A stretch of 64,000 nt of DNA from Chitinophaga alhagiae (GTDB taxonomy: Bacteria > Bacteroidota > Bacteroidia > Chitinophagales > Chitinophagaceae). Below the pieces are notes generated by a model, which saw only the letters and a program-made list of their open reading frames with translations, had not been told where the DNA came from and did no database searches. Made by a program: the position numbers and the translations under genes. The first letter of the stretch is position 1; each line of letters begins with the position of its first letter. Location of the stretch: the NCBI RefSeq assembly GCF_003568665.1, contig NZ_QXMH01000003.1:717772-781771 (forward strand). The letters are read 5' to 3'. Shown piece after piece: positions 17,260-26,759 of the stretch.

Positions 17260-18375
17260 TTTCCTGTCCAGCTTTTGCCCGTACCAGTCTTCGTACTGCA
17301 CATCCTGCCGCCGCGAGTTGAGCACGCCAAAGTCCCCGCTAAACTCCCAGAGGCCAAAACCGATGCCATTGCTGTTCAGGATGTCCAGCACATCTCCGAA
17401 CCAGGCCAGGAACACGGGGTGCGGGGTTTTGTTCCAGCAGCCGCATTCCCCGCAATGCACACCTACGCCTTTTTTCACCAGGTCTATCCAGGGTTGGTAA
17501 TGTTTTTCCAGCATGGCGCGGCTCAGGTACTCGTTCCCCACCTGCCCCGGCCATTTCGGCTCCGGCAGGTTGTCTACGTTCTTGTTGGCCCAGGGCGCCT
17601 TGTAGTGCGATATTTTGCCGGGGTAATAACCTCGGCAGCTCTGGGCAATGTCCAGGTCCATGATCTCGGGGATCACGGTGGTGCCAACATTATTACCGTC
17701 CGCAATTACGATGCGGGCGGCGTTCTCTTTGCGGATGGCCTCCGCGGCGGCTTTGGCCACCTTGCGGTATACTTCTCCCGGCACCGTGGTGGCGCGGGAA
17801 TGCTGATCGTTCATATCTTCCCGCATAGCGGGCTCGTTCACCAGGTCGAAGCTGAGCTTTGCGGCTGGTATGGAACGGAAGCGTTTGGCCCAGAAATTCC
17901 AGTGGAAACAAAATGCCTTCAGTGCTTCCTCATCTTTCCACAAGTTGTACGGCTCGTAAAAACCCGCGTTGATGCAGTACCCCGGCGCGCGGTGCAGGTT
18001 GAGGCTCACGTGTATATTGTAGCGGTGGGCCATCTGTACCAGCTTTTCAATTTCTTCCACCCGGCTTTCGTCTATCTTGTACACTTCTTCGGGCGTAATG
18101 CGTTTGCTGTGGTCAATGGCCAGGTAATTAGGGTAGGCCATCGGAATACGCACAAAGTTAAAACCCCAGTCCTGCATCCAGCGGAAGTGGTCTTCCGGCG
18201 TGCGGGGCCGCGAGCGGGCCGGGTCTGGCGAAAAAAAATCGAGCAGGTTAAAGCCTTTCCAGGCGGGGAGCTTGTTGGCGCTGGCCTGCGGGGCGGGCAG
18301 CGCACCTGCGGCGGCCGTTAGCCCCAGGCCCGCGGTCAGCAGGCCGGCATGTTTGATGAAAGAGCGGCGTTCCAT
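17230..18375 (-). CDS. Glycoside hydrolase family 5 (endo-glycanase-like)
   Basis: The product is 381 residues. The N-terminus MERRSFIKHAGLLTAGLGLT has a twin-arginine-like motif, suggesting Tat export. The TIM barrel contains GFNFVRIPMAYPNYLAI, the acid/base Glu in LSFDLVNEPAM (about residue 185), a later VGTTVIPEI strand, and the nucleophile Glu in GVHCGECGCW (about residue 300). The family cleaves beta-linked glycans, mostly endo-acting. The subfamily and substrate cannot be read here. It is the last gene of the long PUL, 96 bp after the PhyH gene, and is followed by a terminator. Its 3' end is duplicated just downstream. Confidence 0.88.
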   Translation of the reverse strand: MERRSFIKHAGLLTAGLGLTAAAGALPAPQASANKLPAWKGFNLLDFFSPDPARSRPRTPEDHFRWMQDWGFNFVRIPMAYPNYLAIDHSKRITPEEVYKIDESRVEEIEKLVQMAHRYNIHVSLNLHRAPGYCINAGFYEPYNLWKDEEALKAFCFHWNFWAKRFRSIPAAKLSFDLVNEPAMREDMNDQHSRATTVPGEVYRKVAKAAAEAIRKENAARIVIADGNNVGTTVIPEIMDLDIAQSCRGYYPGKISHYKAPWANKNVDNLPEPKWPGQVGNEYLSRAMLEKHYQPWIDLVKKGVGVHCGECGCWNKTPHPVFLAWFGDVLDILNSNGIGFGLWEFSGDFGVLNSRRQDVQYEDWYGQKLDRKLLQLLTKNV

Positions 18376-18471
18376 GAGGGTAGTTTAACGTGAAATTTCA
18401 GGCCGTTTGGCGTGACATACAAGTTAAACAAACAAATCTACTCCTCCTAATGCGCGGGCGGCAGGTGGTGT

Positions 18472-19362
18472 TTACGCTTCTTCCAGGTCTTTCACGTTCA
18501 GCAACAAAGGGAAAAACCGGCCCTGTATCTTTTCTCCCCGGGGAACGGGCGGCGTACCGGGCATCAGCTCCTGGTCCGCGTCTGACAGGGTGCCATCTGC
18601 AAACACATTCGTTACAAAGGCCCTCCTTGGCCTGTCTGACCTGTTTTCGTAAGAGCCATGCACCAGCATGGGGTGATGAAACGACGCATAACCTTTCTTC
18701 AGTTCTATGGGGATGGGCTTGAACGCAGCCTTCTGCTCATCATTCAGGAAGTCCATCAGCCCTTCCATTTCCCCGGCCAGTTCCGGTTTCTGCAACAATC
18801 CCCACCGGTGGCTGCCAGGCACGTAATGCAAACATCCGTTCTCAGTGGTTGCATCGTCCAGTCCTACCCAGCAGGTAAGGTGCTGCACGGGTACGGAGCG
18901 CGTCCAGTAGGAATAGTCCTGGTGCCAGGCTACCACGCCGCCATGTTTGGCGGGCTTGCAGAACAACTGATCGTGCCAGAACCGTACGCTGCGGTTGCCG
19001 AGCAGCTGGCTGGCGGGCATCAGGAAAGCAGGGTTCCACAGGATATCATGGAACCCTTTCGTAATACGCCACGCGCCCAGGGCGTGAAAGAGCACATTGT
19101 CCGCGTCTGTGGAAGCGTTGGAATAAAACTCATGGAACAGGCCGTTGCCGGGGTGCTCCGGTTTCACAATATCCGCCAGTTCTTCGTTCAGCAGGTCTAC
19201 CTGCCATTCTTCCAGCAGCTTGATGCCGCTAACGTACCCGTACTCGTGAAAGAAACTGAGCTGCTTTTCGTTCAGCATGTGCTGCTTCCAGTCTGCCGCG
19301 GCGGAAGGCCGGGTGAAGATATCTGATACAGGTGCATGGAATGCTGATAAATCAGGATACAT
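18472..19362 (-). CDS. Phytanoyl-CoA dioxygenase (PhyH) family protein
   Basis: The product is 296 residues with no signal peptide, so it is cytoplasmic. The Fe(II)/2-oxoglutarate site is visible: HxD in VVAWHQDYSYW (about residues 143-153), then PGSHRWG. The distal His is in FHHPMLVHGSYENRSDRPRRA, with the 2-oxoglutarate-binding Arg. The family hydroxylates varied small molecules, and the Bacteroidota PUL members are uncharacterised. It sits between an MFS transporter gene (44 bp) and GH5 (96 bp), so it may oxidise a modified sugar taken up by this locus. That link is inference. Confidence 0.88.
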   Translation of the reverse strand: MYPDLSAFHAPVSDIFTRPSAAADWKQHMLNEKQLSFFHEYGYVSGIKLLEEWQVDLLNEELADIVKPEHPGNGLFHEFYSNASTDADNVLFHALGAWRITKGFHDILWNPAFLMPASQLLGNRSVRFWHDQLFCKPAKHGGVVAWHQDYSYWTRSVPVQHLTCWVGLDDATTENGCLHYVPGSHRWGLLQKPELAGEMEGLMDFLNDEQKAAFKPIPIELKKGYASFHHPMLVHGSYENRSDRPRRAFVTNVFADGTLSDADQELMPGTPPVPRGEKIQGRFFPLLLNVKDLEEA

Positions 19363-19406
19363 GGTATAATATTTTAAGTGTTAGATAGTTTGCGGAATTG
19401 CGTGGC

Positions 19407-20711
19407 TTACCTGTTCCCGAAAGCCGGGCGTTTGGTGCTATACTGCTCCGGCCCGGCCTCCGGCCGCGGTTCAAACTTTATCCCGAACTTCATGATAACG
19501 GCGGCCAGGAACATGGCCACGGACATCAACAAAAACGCATAGGTGAAAGACCCGGTGAGGCCGTTGAGGTAGCCCACCAGGTAGGCGCCCACAAAAGACC
19601 CCAGCGCGCCCACGCTGTTAACGAGGGCAATAGACACGCCCAGCACGTTACGCGGCAATATTTCCGCTATCAGTGCAAAGAACGGCCCAAAGGGCGCGCA
19701 TAACGCCCCTCCTGCTATCACCAGCATGCAATAGGATAACCAGAAATTATCCGGCTTTGCGAGGAACAGTCCTAAAAAGGCCAGTGATGCCGTTAACAGG
19801 GCGCCGGTAACATATGGTTTCCGTTTTAGCGAGCGGTCCGAGAAATAGGAAATGCCGATCATGCCTATAATGGCCACACCGTAGGCCAGTGAGGAAAGCC
19901 AGCCGGCCTCCACAATGCTGATGCCCGGCGCTGTTTTAAGCACAGACGGCAGCCACATCATAAATCCATAGGTGCCGATGCTCCATAAGGCCAGTTGCAG
20001 GGAAAGCAGTATCACTTCTCTTGACCTGAAAGCTGTGAGGTAATTTTTCACCGGCTTGATGTCTTCCTGCTCCTGCAGGAGTTTTTCCCGCAGCAGCTTT
20101 TTATCTTCCTCAGACAGCCAGGCGGCTTTTTCCGGGCTGTCTTCGATCTGTTTCCACCAGATGAACGCCCACAATACCGCCGGAGCCCCTTCAATGATGA
20201 ACATGCCCCGCCAGCCGATCCAGTCTATGAGGTAGCCTGATAAAATAGACATCCAGAGCATGGTAACGGGGTTGCCGAGTATCAGGAAGGAATTGGCCCT
20301 TGACCGTTCATGTTTGGTGAACCACCGGCTCAGCAATATCAGCATGGCGGGAATAACGGCGCTCTCCATTACGCCCAGTGTAAAACGGATGCAGATCAGC
20401 AGGGTCACGTTGCTGACAAAGCCTGTTGCGGTAGCCAGCGCGCCCCAGAGTATCAAAGACCAGAAGATCAGCTTCTTGGCGCTTTTCCCGGAGGCATAAT
20501 GGGCGCCGGGTATCTGGAAAATAAAGTACCCGAGGAAAAACAGTGCGCTTAACAGGGAAAGTGTGGCTGCGGAAATGCCGAGGTCTTCCGCCATGCCGCC
20601 GGCCGCGGCAAAACCAAAGTTGGCACGGTCAAGATAGGCCAGGCTATAAGTGACAAAAACCACCGGTATCAGCCGGTACCACCGCCTTTTCAAAGTATCT
20701 GCTTGCTGCAT
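19407..20711 (-). CDS. MFS transporter, anion:cation symporter (ACS)-like
   Basis: The product is 434 residues with about 12 transmembrane segments. The N-terminal VTYSLAYLDRANFGFAAAG is typical of the ACS family (hexuronate, glucarate and phthalate-type symporters). Other signatures are LGYFIFQIPGA, FTLGVMESAVIPAMLILLSRWF and IIEGAPAVLWAF. It probably imports the acidic or simple sugar released in the periplasm by the PUL enzymes. Gaps are 40 bp to the hexosaminidase upstream and 44 bp to PhyH downstream, so it is co-transcribed. The presence of an ACS carrier fits an acidic sugar such as a sialic or uronic acid. Confidence 0.9.
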   Translation of the reverse strand: MQQADTLKRRWYRLIPVVFVTYSLAYLDRANFGFAAAGGMAEDLGISAATLSLLSALFFLGYFIFQIPGAHYASGKSAKKLIFWSLILWGALATATGFVSNVTLLICIRFTLGVMESAVIPAMLILLSRWFTKHERSRANSFLILGNPVTMLWMSILSGYLIDWIGWRGMFIIEGAPAVLWAFIWWKQIEDSPEKAAWLSEEDKKLLREKLLQEQEDIKPVKNYLTAFRSREVILLSLQLALWSIGTYGFMMWLPSVLKTAPGISIVEAGWLSSLAYGVAIIGMIGISYFSDRSLKRKPYVTGALLTASLAFLGLFLAKPDNFWLSYCMLVIAGGALCAPFGPFFALIAEILPRNVLGVSIALVNSVGALGSFVGAYLVGYLNGLTGSFTYAFLLMSVAMFLAAVIMKFGIKFEPRPEAGPEQYSTKRPAFGNR

Positions 20712-20751
20712 AGTAAGCTGTTATTTTCATTCACAACATGGCGGGCGGGCC

Positions 20752-22371
20752 TTATTCTCCTTCCGGGAAGAAAGGCGCTACCCGCATACCCATATCTTTC
20801 AGATGCTGAACGTTCTCTTTCAGCCGTACCAGGAAGTACGGATAGTTCTTCCGCCCTGTTTCGCTCCAGGCGGTTTCCGCAAACGCACAAAGGCGGGGAA
20901 AGGTCATAAACTCCGCGTCTGCTTCATTGGTCACGTACTCCGTCCACAGGCAGGCCTGCGTTCCGAGTATGTATTGTGCGTCTGCGGGCGCCAGCTCCCG
21001 CGGTACGGGATCATACCCGTATATTTTGTTGAGCGGAAGGAACCCGCCGTTAGACAAAGGTTCCGATTTCCGGTCACTTGTCTGGTAAAGATTGATGTAC
21101 GTATACTGTACGGGCGTCATAATGGTATAGTGGTGCTGCCGGGCGGCCGCAATGCCGCCTTTCTCCCCTCTCCAGCTCATCACCGTAGCATTGGGGGCCA
21201 GCCCCCCTTCCAGTATCTCGTCCCAGCCAATGATCTGTTTGCCGGCGGCATGGGCAATATCTTCCATTCTCCTGATAAAATAGCTCTGTAGCTCGTGCTC
21301 GTCTTTCAAAGACAGTTTTCTGATCAGCTCCTGGCAGAAAGCAGATTGCTTCCAGCGGTCTTTGGGCACCTCATCTCCCCCAATGTGAATATATTTTCCG
21401 GGAAAGATATCACTTACTTCCGCCATAATGCTCCTGAGAAAAGCGAACGTTTCTTCTTTCGGGCAAAGGATGTCTTTATGCACGCCCCACCTGGTAGATA
21501 CGGTATATGCAGAATCTATGCAACCGAATTGCGGGTAAGCGGCCAGAATAGCCTGGGAATGGCCGGGAACGTCAATTTCAGGGATAATGGCAATAAAGCG
21601 CTCCCCGGCATATTGCACCAGCTCTTTTAATTCCGCCTGGGTGTAGTACCCGCCGTGCGGCGTACCGTCAAACCGCTCGGGCCTGTCTGTACGGTGGCCT
21701 ACCACGGTCTCTTTGCGCCAGGCCCCGGTTTCGTGCAGCCGGGGATATGACCTGCTTTCCATCCGCCAGCCCTGGTCATCGTTCAAATGCAGGTGCAACG
21801 TGTTGATCTTGTAGAAGGCCATGGCGTCTATGTACTTTTTTATAAAAGATACGGGAAAATAGCGCCGGGCCACGTCCAGCAATACGCCGCGGTACGCAAA
21901 CCGGGGCTGGTCCTCTATTTTCACGGCAGGCAGCAGCAGCGGCTTCCCTTTTTGCGGGTGCAGCGGCATCAGCTGGCGCAGGGTCTGCGCCGCATAATAA
22001 GCTCCCGTGTCTGTGGCAAAGCGTACCACTACAGATGCGGGGCTGATATCCAGCCGGTACCCGGCGGTGTTGGGCAAACTTGCGTCACGTACAAAACGGA
22101 TGGTATTGCCGGCGCTCTTGCCGCCACCGGGGGAGAAACCAGTTCTCTTGCTGATGTCTGCTACGAGGGCGGTAACGATGTGATGCAGCGCTGCCTGCCG
22201 CCGGTCCCACACCACCTGCGTACCGGCGGTAACGGCAAAGTTGCCGGCCATGGGCGTCAGCACCGCAGGCCGGGGTATTACCGGGTAGCGGCCCGCCTCC
22301 TGGCCGGCGGCCGTACTAACAGCGGAAAGCAGGATTATGGTCAAAAACGTAATTCCATACATTGATCTCAT
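20752..22371 (-). CDS. Beta-N-acetylhexosaminidase, GH20
   Basis: The product is 539 residues with a signal peptide (ending near STAAGQ). A GH20b-like N-terminal domain covers about residues 30-150. The barrel begins FAYRGVLLDVARRYFPV and contains LHLHLNDDQGWRME and PEIDVPGHSQA. The catalytic Asp-Glu pair is in YIHIGGDEVPKDRW (about residues 330-340). A later signature is IIGWDEILEGGLAPNATVMSW (split here by its variable ends). It removes terminal GlcNAc or GalNAc by substrate-assisted catalysis. With a sialidase-like gene 12 bp upstream and two GH123-like genes, it suggests an amino-sugar glycan as target. Confidence 0.94.
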   Translation of the reverse strand: MRSMYGITFLTIILLSAVSTAAGQEAGRYPVIPRPAVLTPMAGNFAVTAGTQVVWDRRQAALHHIVTALVADISKRTGFSPGGGKSAGNTIRFVRDASLPNTAGYRLDISPASVVVRFATDTGAYYAAQTLRQLMPLHPQKGKPLLLPAVKIEDQPRFAYRGVLLDVARRYFPVSFIKKYIDAMAFYKINTLHLHLNDDQGWRMESRSYPRLHETGAWRKETVVGHRTDRPERFDGTPHGGYYTQAELKELVQYAGERFIAIIPEIDVPGHSQAILAAYPQFGCIDSAYTVSTRWGVHKDILCPKEETFAFLRSIMAEVSDIFPGKYIHIGGDEVPKDRWKQSAFCQELIRKLSLKDEHELQSYFIRRMEDIAHAAGKQIIGWDEILEGGLAPNATVMSWRGEKGGIAAARQHHYTIMTPVQYTYINLYQTSDRKSEPLSNGGFLPLNKIYGYDPVPRELAPADAQYILGTQACLWTEYVTNEADAEFMTFPRLCAFAETAWSETGRKNYPYFLVRLKENVQHLKDMGMRVAPFFPEGE

Positions 22372-22383
22372 GCGGCAAAATTT

Positions 22384-24144
22384 TTATAAACCGTGGTTGT
22401 AATTACTAATGGCCTCAGATGTTCTCAGGTACCGGTTGTATACCCGGATGTTCCTGATGCGGCCGTTGAAACGCGGCAGCTTCAGCATCATGTCCTCGCC
22501 GGAAATGCTGTTCAGCTTTTCGTTGAACCGCATCCAGCCAAACTGCCTGTCTTTCCCGCCATCGCACAGCCGCCCGTTCACCAGCCCACTGACAATGCGG
22601 GGCTGCCCATCCACAATAAACACCACGTGAGAGGATTTACCTGCCACGAGCATGCCGGGGTCGGTTTGCCAGCTTTCTGTGACGGCGCCATCAGATAGGT
22701 GAAGCCGGAGCGTGCCGGCCGTGTCTGTTGTGATCCAGCAACCCTGCCCCGCGGGGTTGCGGCTGTCTGCTATCAGCTGGCCGGGCGCCAGGCTGTTCAG
22801 CGTAAGCCGGAGGTCAATGGTGAGCCCGCTTTCCCGCAGCGCCTTCATATCGCGCAATGTGTAGGTGCTGTTGGCGCGCGGGTTCTTTTTCCTGAAAACG
22901 AGCCCCTGCGTAACCTCCGACCTGGCCTGGGCCTGGGCCTGGGCCCACATTCCTTCCAGCAGGGTGGGATCGATCACGTGTACTTTAGCTTCGGATTTTT
23001 GTGTTTCCGTGATCCAGTACTTCCCTTTTTCCTCCACCAGGTCAGGATAGCTCATGCCGTTCACTTCCAGGTTATTGGTGTAGAGCAATATTTCCGGCTG
23101 CGACCAGTATATCTGTCCGTTTTTTTCCACGCCGCCGGTGATCCACACCGGGTTGCGCTCCTTGAACGTGATACCGCCGTGGTGATGGAACCATAGCAGG
23201 TACTTCCCGTTGGCGCATTTGAAAAGCCGGGGGCATGCCCGCGGGTTCCTGATCAGCTGGTCACTTCCGGGCGCATAGGTGGCGGGCTGCGGCATTGCCC
23301 ACGTTCTGCCAAGGTCATGGCTGACCGTAGACGCCACAAAACCCATAGCCGTTCTGAAAATGCAATAGAGGGAGCCGTTATCAAGCGGCACTATGTTATG
23401 CTCTTCCTGCACAGATCCCAGGGCCGGGTTGCGTACACCTTTGTCTCCTTCCGGGAACATTTGCCATTGCACCTTGCCGGCGTCCCTTTCAACGGCCAGG
23501 TTGGCGGAGCGCAGCAGCCAGCCTTCTCCCATGCCCTGCGGGAACACGCCCAGCTTTGTAAAGGCGAACAACACGGTATCCCCTATCTGGCGCGGTTTAT
23601 CTATGCCCCAGAACATCTGCACCTTTCCCTTAAATTCATTACCGGCGTCTACAGCGGTTACCCGTACGGGGATGCGGTAGCGTTGGGCAGACCAGGTCTG
23701 GCCATTATCATCAGAGTACTTGAAACAGTACCATCCCAGCAAACCGGCCTGCCTGATGGGTTTGCCGTTCACTTCAGCCACATTGTCCCCGTTATAGTTG
23801 TAAAACACATAGACCCTTCCGTACGGGGTAACGTAAGGAATGGCCCAGGAAGAAATGGGGCCGGTGTTGGCTTCTATAGACACCGGGGCCGTCCATGTTC
23901 TTCCCTTGTCATAACTGGTAATAGACACTACATGCTGGCCGGGCCGGCTTTCCGACTCCGCGCCCGTGGTGAACACACAGAGCCAGCGGCCGTCTTTCAG
24001 CACAGACACATAAGGCTGATCTATATAGCTGTTGGAATATATGGGATACCCGTTCGAGATATCCCTCCAGTCTCCGCTTTGCGCAAGGAGGCGGCCGTTG
24101 CAGCATGCTGCAGACAAGACCAGGAATAATAAATATTTCTTCAT
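22384..24144 (-). CDS. Sialidase-like BNR-repeat protein with C-terminal LamG-like domain
   Basis: The product is 586 residues with a signal peptide (ending near GRLLAQ). Asp-box repeats S-x-D-x-G-x-T-W are visible as SYDKGRTW, SDDNGQTW and SHDLGRTW, marking a six-bladed sialidase-type propeller over about residues 25-390. The C-terminal 170 residues resemble a ConA/LamG-like domain (FNGRIRNIRVYNRYL). GH33 enzymes release sialic acid, but I did not confirm the full catalytic Arg triad or Tyr/Glu pair, so another hydrolase or lyase with this fold is possible. Gaps of 5 bp and 12 bp to neighbours show tight operon packing. A short in-frame GGCCTG hexamer repeat (22920-22948) encodes AQAQAQA. 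Confidence 0.82.
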   Translation of the reverse strand: MKKYLLFLVLSAACCNGRLLAQSGDWRDISNGYPIYSNSYIDQPYVSVLKDGRWLCVFTTGAESESRPGQHVVSITSYDKGRTWTAPVSIEANTGPISSWAIPYVTPYGRVYVFYNYNGDNVAEVNGKPIRQAGLLGWYCFKYSDDNGQTWSAQRYRIPVRVTAVDAGNEFKGKVQMFWGIDKPRQIGDTVLFAFTKLGVFPQGMGEGWLLRSANLAVERDAGKVQWQMFPEGDKGVRNPALGSVQEEHNIVPLDNGSLYCIFRTAMGFVASTVSHDLGRTWAMPQPATYAPGSDQLIRNPRACPRLFKCANGKYLLWFHHHGGITFKERNPVWITGGVEKNGQIYWSQPEILLYTNNLEVNGMSYPDLVEEKGKYWITETQKSEAKVHVIDPTLLEGMWAQAQAQARSEVTQGLVFRKKNPRANSTYTLRDMKALRESGLTIDLRLTLNSLAPGQLIADSRNPAGQGCWITTDTAGTLRLHLSDGAVTESWQTDPGMLVAGKSSHVVFIVDGQPRIVSGLVNGRLCDGGKDRQFGWMRFNEKLNSISGEDMMLKLPRFNGRIRNIRVYNRYLRTSEAISNYNHGL

Positions 24145-24149
24145 GTTCG

Positions 24150-24875
24150 TTATCGGCTAACGGTTGAACCTGTTACAGGATATTCATGACATAAATAATA
24201 CCGGCGGGCCTCGTCTTCCTCAATATCGGGGAAGCGCACGCCATAGTCTACGAGAAAAACATTGTCGTTCCAGTCATCACACACGCTTGATATTTCCGTA
24301 CTCAGCGTGTACCCTATACCGTTATACCGGTACCCTGTTCCCTCTTCCCCCCAAAACTGGTGGATGGTCCTGGGCGGGATGCAAACGCTCATGCCCGGCT
24401 TCAGCCGGATGGTATCGTTGGGCGACAATCTTTTGGTGCACCCGTCTACCTGTATGGTAAACTGCTCGGTGGAGCGGTTGCCTTCATCATCCGCCTTGCA
24501 CAGCTGCACCAGTATGTTCCCGCCGGAGCGGCAGATGAGGTCTTCGCGCTTCGAAATATGAAAATGCGCGGGGGCGCGCTGGTGTTCCGGGTCAATCAGC
24601 AGTTTCTCGGCGTATTCCTTCGGGTACCCGGCCTGCCCCTTGCGCCCGTTCCGGAGCGTAAAGAGCACCCTGCCGATGTTGGCGTAATCATTACTGCCGA
24701 AGTCGGTCACGTCCCAACCCAGCATACATTCTTTGACCTCCCTGTACTCGCTGCCGGCCCGGAGCCATTGATCCGGCCCCCAATACGCGAAGTCCGGCAG
24801 CTTTACCTTAAAATAGTCTATCACATGGTGGGCTATTTCAATGCTTTCGTTAATAACAGATCTTTTTAAACTCAT
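24150..24875 (-). CDS. D-lyxose/D-mannose ketol-isomerase (cupin)
   Basis: The product is 241 residues, cytoplasmic. It matches the Lyx_isomer cupin family: N-terminal MSLKRSVINESIEIAH, metal-binding HxH and Glu in PAHFHISKREDLICR (about residues 102-116), and the later His in CIPPRTIHQFWGEE. These enzymes interconvert D-lyxose/D-xylulose or D-mannose/D-fructose. Its gene is 5 bp before the sialidase-like gene and 29 bp after the DUF4091 gene. A truncated copy of its start lies at about 28034, so the family occurred twice in this locus. It suggests mannose or a related sugar among the products. Confidence 0.87.
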   Translation of the reverse strand: MSLKRSVINESIEIAHHVIDYFKVKLPDFAYWGPDQWLRAGSEYREVKECMLGWDVTDFGSNDYANIGRVLFTLRNGRKGQAGYPKEYAEKLLIDPEHQRAPAHFHISKREDLICRSGGNILVQLCKADDEGNRSTEQFTIQVDGCTKRLSPNDTIRLKPGMSVCIPPRTIHQFWGEEGTGYRYNGIGYTLSTEISSVCDDWNDNVFLVDYGVRFPDIEEDEARRYYLCHEYPVTGSTVSR

Positions 24876-24904
24876 TGTTGATGAAATATTGGTTCTGAAA
24901 ATTC

Positions 24905-26722
24905 CTATAGACCGCCAGCTTCCAGCAACTCCAATGTTTGCCGGCGGTTGTCGTAATATTTTTTCGGGTCTGTTTCATATCCTTTGGAAATAGCTTCCGC
25001 CCTTGATTTATAATCCGAAAAAGGCCGGGCCATGCCTACCTCTATGCCCGGCTGAATGAGCGCGTCCATCATCTCCTGCACTTTGGCGGGGTTGATGGTC
25101 TTCAGCCTGGCCAGCAGGGTCACGTCTGCCATTCCTTCCCTGAAGTTCAGCAGGCGCATGGAAGACAGCAGGCCGTCTGCTGATCTGTAGTAGTACCAGG
25201 CGCCGCCGGGGTCGTGATGCTGCGTACCGTCTGGCAATGCGCCCAGCGAGGTGGCGTATTCATCCGGCACGCCGCGGTATTCATTGGCCGCCCACCACAA
25301 AAAGCCGTTGGCGTTATAGCGGAAGGCCAGCCAGGGCCAGAGCCGGCATTCTACCAGCGGCCTGTCCAGCTGCCGGTTGGGGTACGGCGGGAACGGGCTG
25401 GCCGTATGGTACAGCCACACCTCCCGGTTATCCGCCAGGCGCTCCGGCACTGTTGAGTTCTTCTGCAACACCAGGCCCGGCAGCGAGAACACCTGCAGGT
25501 CTACCAGCGGCGAGAACAACTGCGGCTGTGAATTAATGGCGTCAATCGTTTTTACGTTGTGCATATACTTTTTCACCAGTTCGTTGTAGCGCCGGTACTC
25601 TTCTATATTGGCGGGAGGAGGTTCATCAAATACGTGTTGCACGTAGCGGCCCTTGAGGCCCAGCGTGTCCAGGTGCTTGTCCAGGTCAGCAAAGAAAGTT
25701 TCCTGGAAACATTCCAGGCTCAGTTGGGTGGCCGTTAGCGAGATGGTATCTCCGGTGGCGGCGTTCTTGATGAACAGCACCTGCGTGGAACCGAGGCCCT
25801 GGAAACGTACGTGCCGGCCGGCAAAACGTTCAAAGCCCAGCGAGTCGAACATATGCACCCAGCGGTCAAAGCGGCTGTAGTTGAAGGAAAGTTTGGCCGT
25901 GGCGGGGTCCCACCAGGTTTGTATCAGCGGGTGGCGGTTATTCACCAGGGGCGTGTACATCATGTTCTGGCCGTCTTCTATCATGAGCTGCCCTGCCCTT
26001 CTGAGCAGGTCCCAGTGCGCTTCGCTCCAGGAGGCAACGGGCGTGCCGGTTTTGAGGTTTTCCGGTATTTCAGACAGCCAGTTCACATAATCGAGATGAA
26101 AGGCCGGCATGTTGGTGGCATACACCCTGAATGAGAACGGCACGTCCTGCACGCCGGCGCTGGCATCCTGCAGCCGCACCTTGCCTTCGTAAAGCCCGGC
26201 GGTACAGGTGGCAGGCACATCCAGCTGCACCAGTATGCCCGCGGTCTCATTGGCCGTTACCTGCAGCGTGCCGGCCGGCATTTCCTGCAAGGCCTCCATG
26301 ATATCGAACGGGGCCAGCCTGACCAGGTACGGCACCCAGGAAGCCGGCACCGGGCCGTTGGGCACATTGATGCCGGAACCCTGGGTATTGCCTTCCAGGT
26401 GAACCGGCAAAATGTGGCGGAACCTGGCGGTGCCGGGAAACGCCGCGCCGGAGCTATGCTCCAGGTCTACGACCGATACGGAAAACTGTTGGGTAGCCGG
26501 GCTCCGCAGCGCCACCTGGAAAGACAGGGTGTATTTCCGGGGCGTGTGGAACGGCTGGTAACAGGTATCCGCGGGGAAATTATCCTTGAATATCCGCGCG
26601 TTGACATCCAGCAGGCGGGCGTCAAAAACGCCTGCGGGCGCAAGCGGAGAACCGTTGCCGGCCGTGGCGTTGATGAGCGCCATCAGGCAATAACATGCCG
26701 TTAAAAAAAATCGCTTTATCAT
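24905..26722 (-). CDS. DUF4091/GH123-like exported glycosidase, GC-rich paralogue
   Basis: The product is 605 residues from ATG 26722, chosen because MIKRFFLTACYCLMALINAT is a signal peptide and the longer frame would overlap the SGNH gene. An N-terminal beta-sandwich covers about residues 25-210. The GH123-like barrel begins near FHLDYVNWLSEIPENLKTG. The catalytic Asp-Glu pair of the family is in YVQHVFDEPPPANIEEY. The C-terminal part has GFLWWAANEYRG and WYYYRSADGLLSSMRLLNFR. GH123 enzymes are exo-beta-N-acetylgalactosaminidases, though many DUF4091 proteins are uncharacterised. A second copy is encoded at 28055-29881. Confidence 0.85.
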   Translation of the reverse strand: MIKRFFLTACYCLMALINATAGNGSPLAPAGVFDARLLDVNARIFKDNFPADTCYQPFHTPRKYTLSFQVALRSPATQQFSVSVVDLEHSSGAAFPGTARFRHILPVHLEGNTQGSGINVPNGPVPASWVPYLVRLAPFDIMEALQEMPAGTLQVTANETAGILVQLDVPATCTAGLYEGKVRLQDASAGVQDVPFSFRVYATNMPAFHLDYVNWLSEIPENLKTGTPVASWSEAHWDLLRRAGQLMIEDGQNMMYTPLVNNRHPLIQTWWDPATAKLSFNYSRFDRWVHMFDSLGFERFAGRHVRFQGLGSTQVLFIKNAATGDTISLTATQLSLECFQETFFADLDKHLDTLGLKGRYVQHVFDEPPPANIEEYRRYNELVKKYMHNVKTIDAINSQPQLFSPLVDLQVFSLPGLVLQKNSTVPERLADNREVWLYHTASPFPPYPNRQLDRPLVECRLWPWLAFRYNANGFLWWAANEYRGVPDEYATSLGALPDGTQHHDPGGAWYYYRSADGLLSSMRLLNFREGMADVTLLARLKTINPAKVQEMMDALIQPGIEVGMARPFSDYKSRAEAISKGYETDPKKYYDNRRQTLELLEAGGL

Positions 26723-26759
26723 GGTAACGTCTTTTCCGGGTTTGCAATTGGTACAAAAT

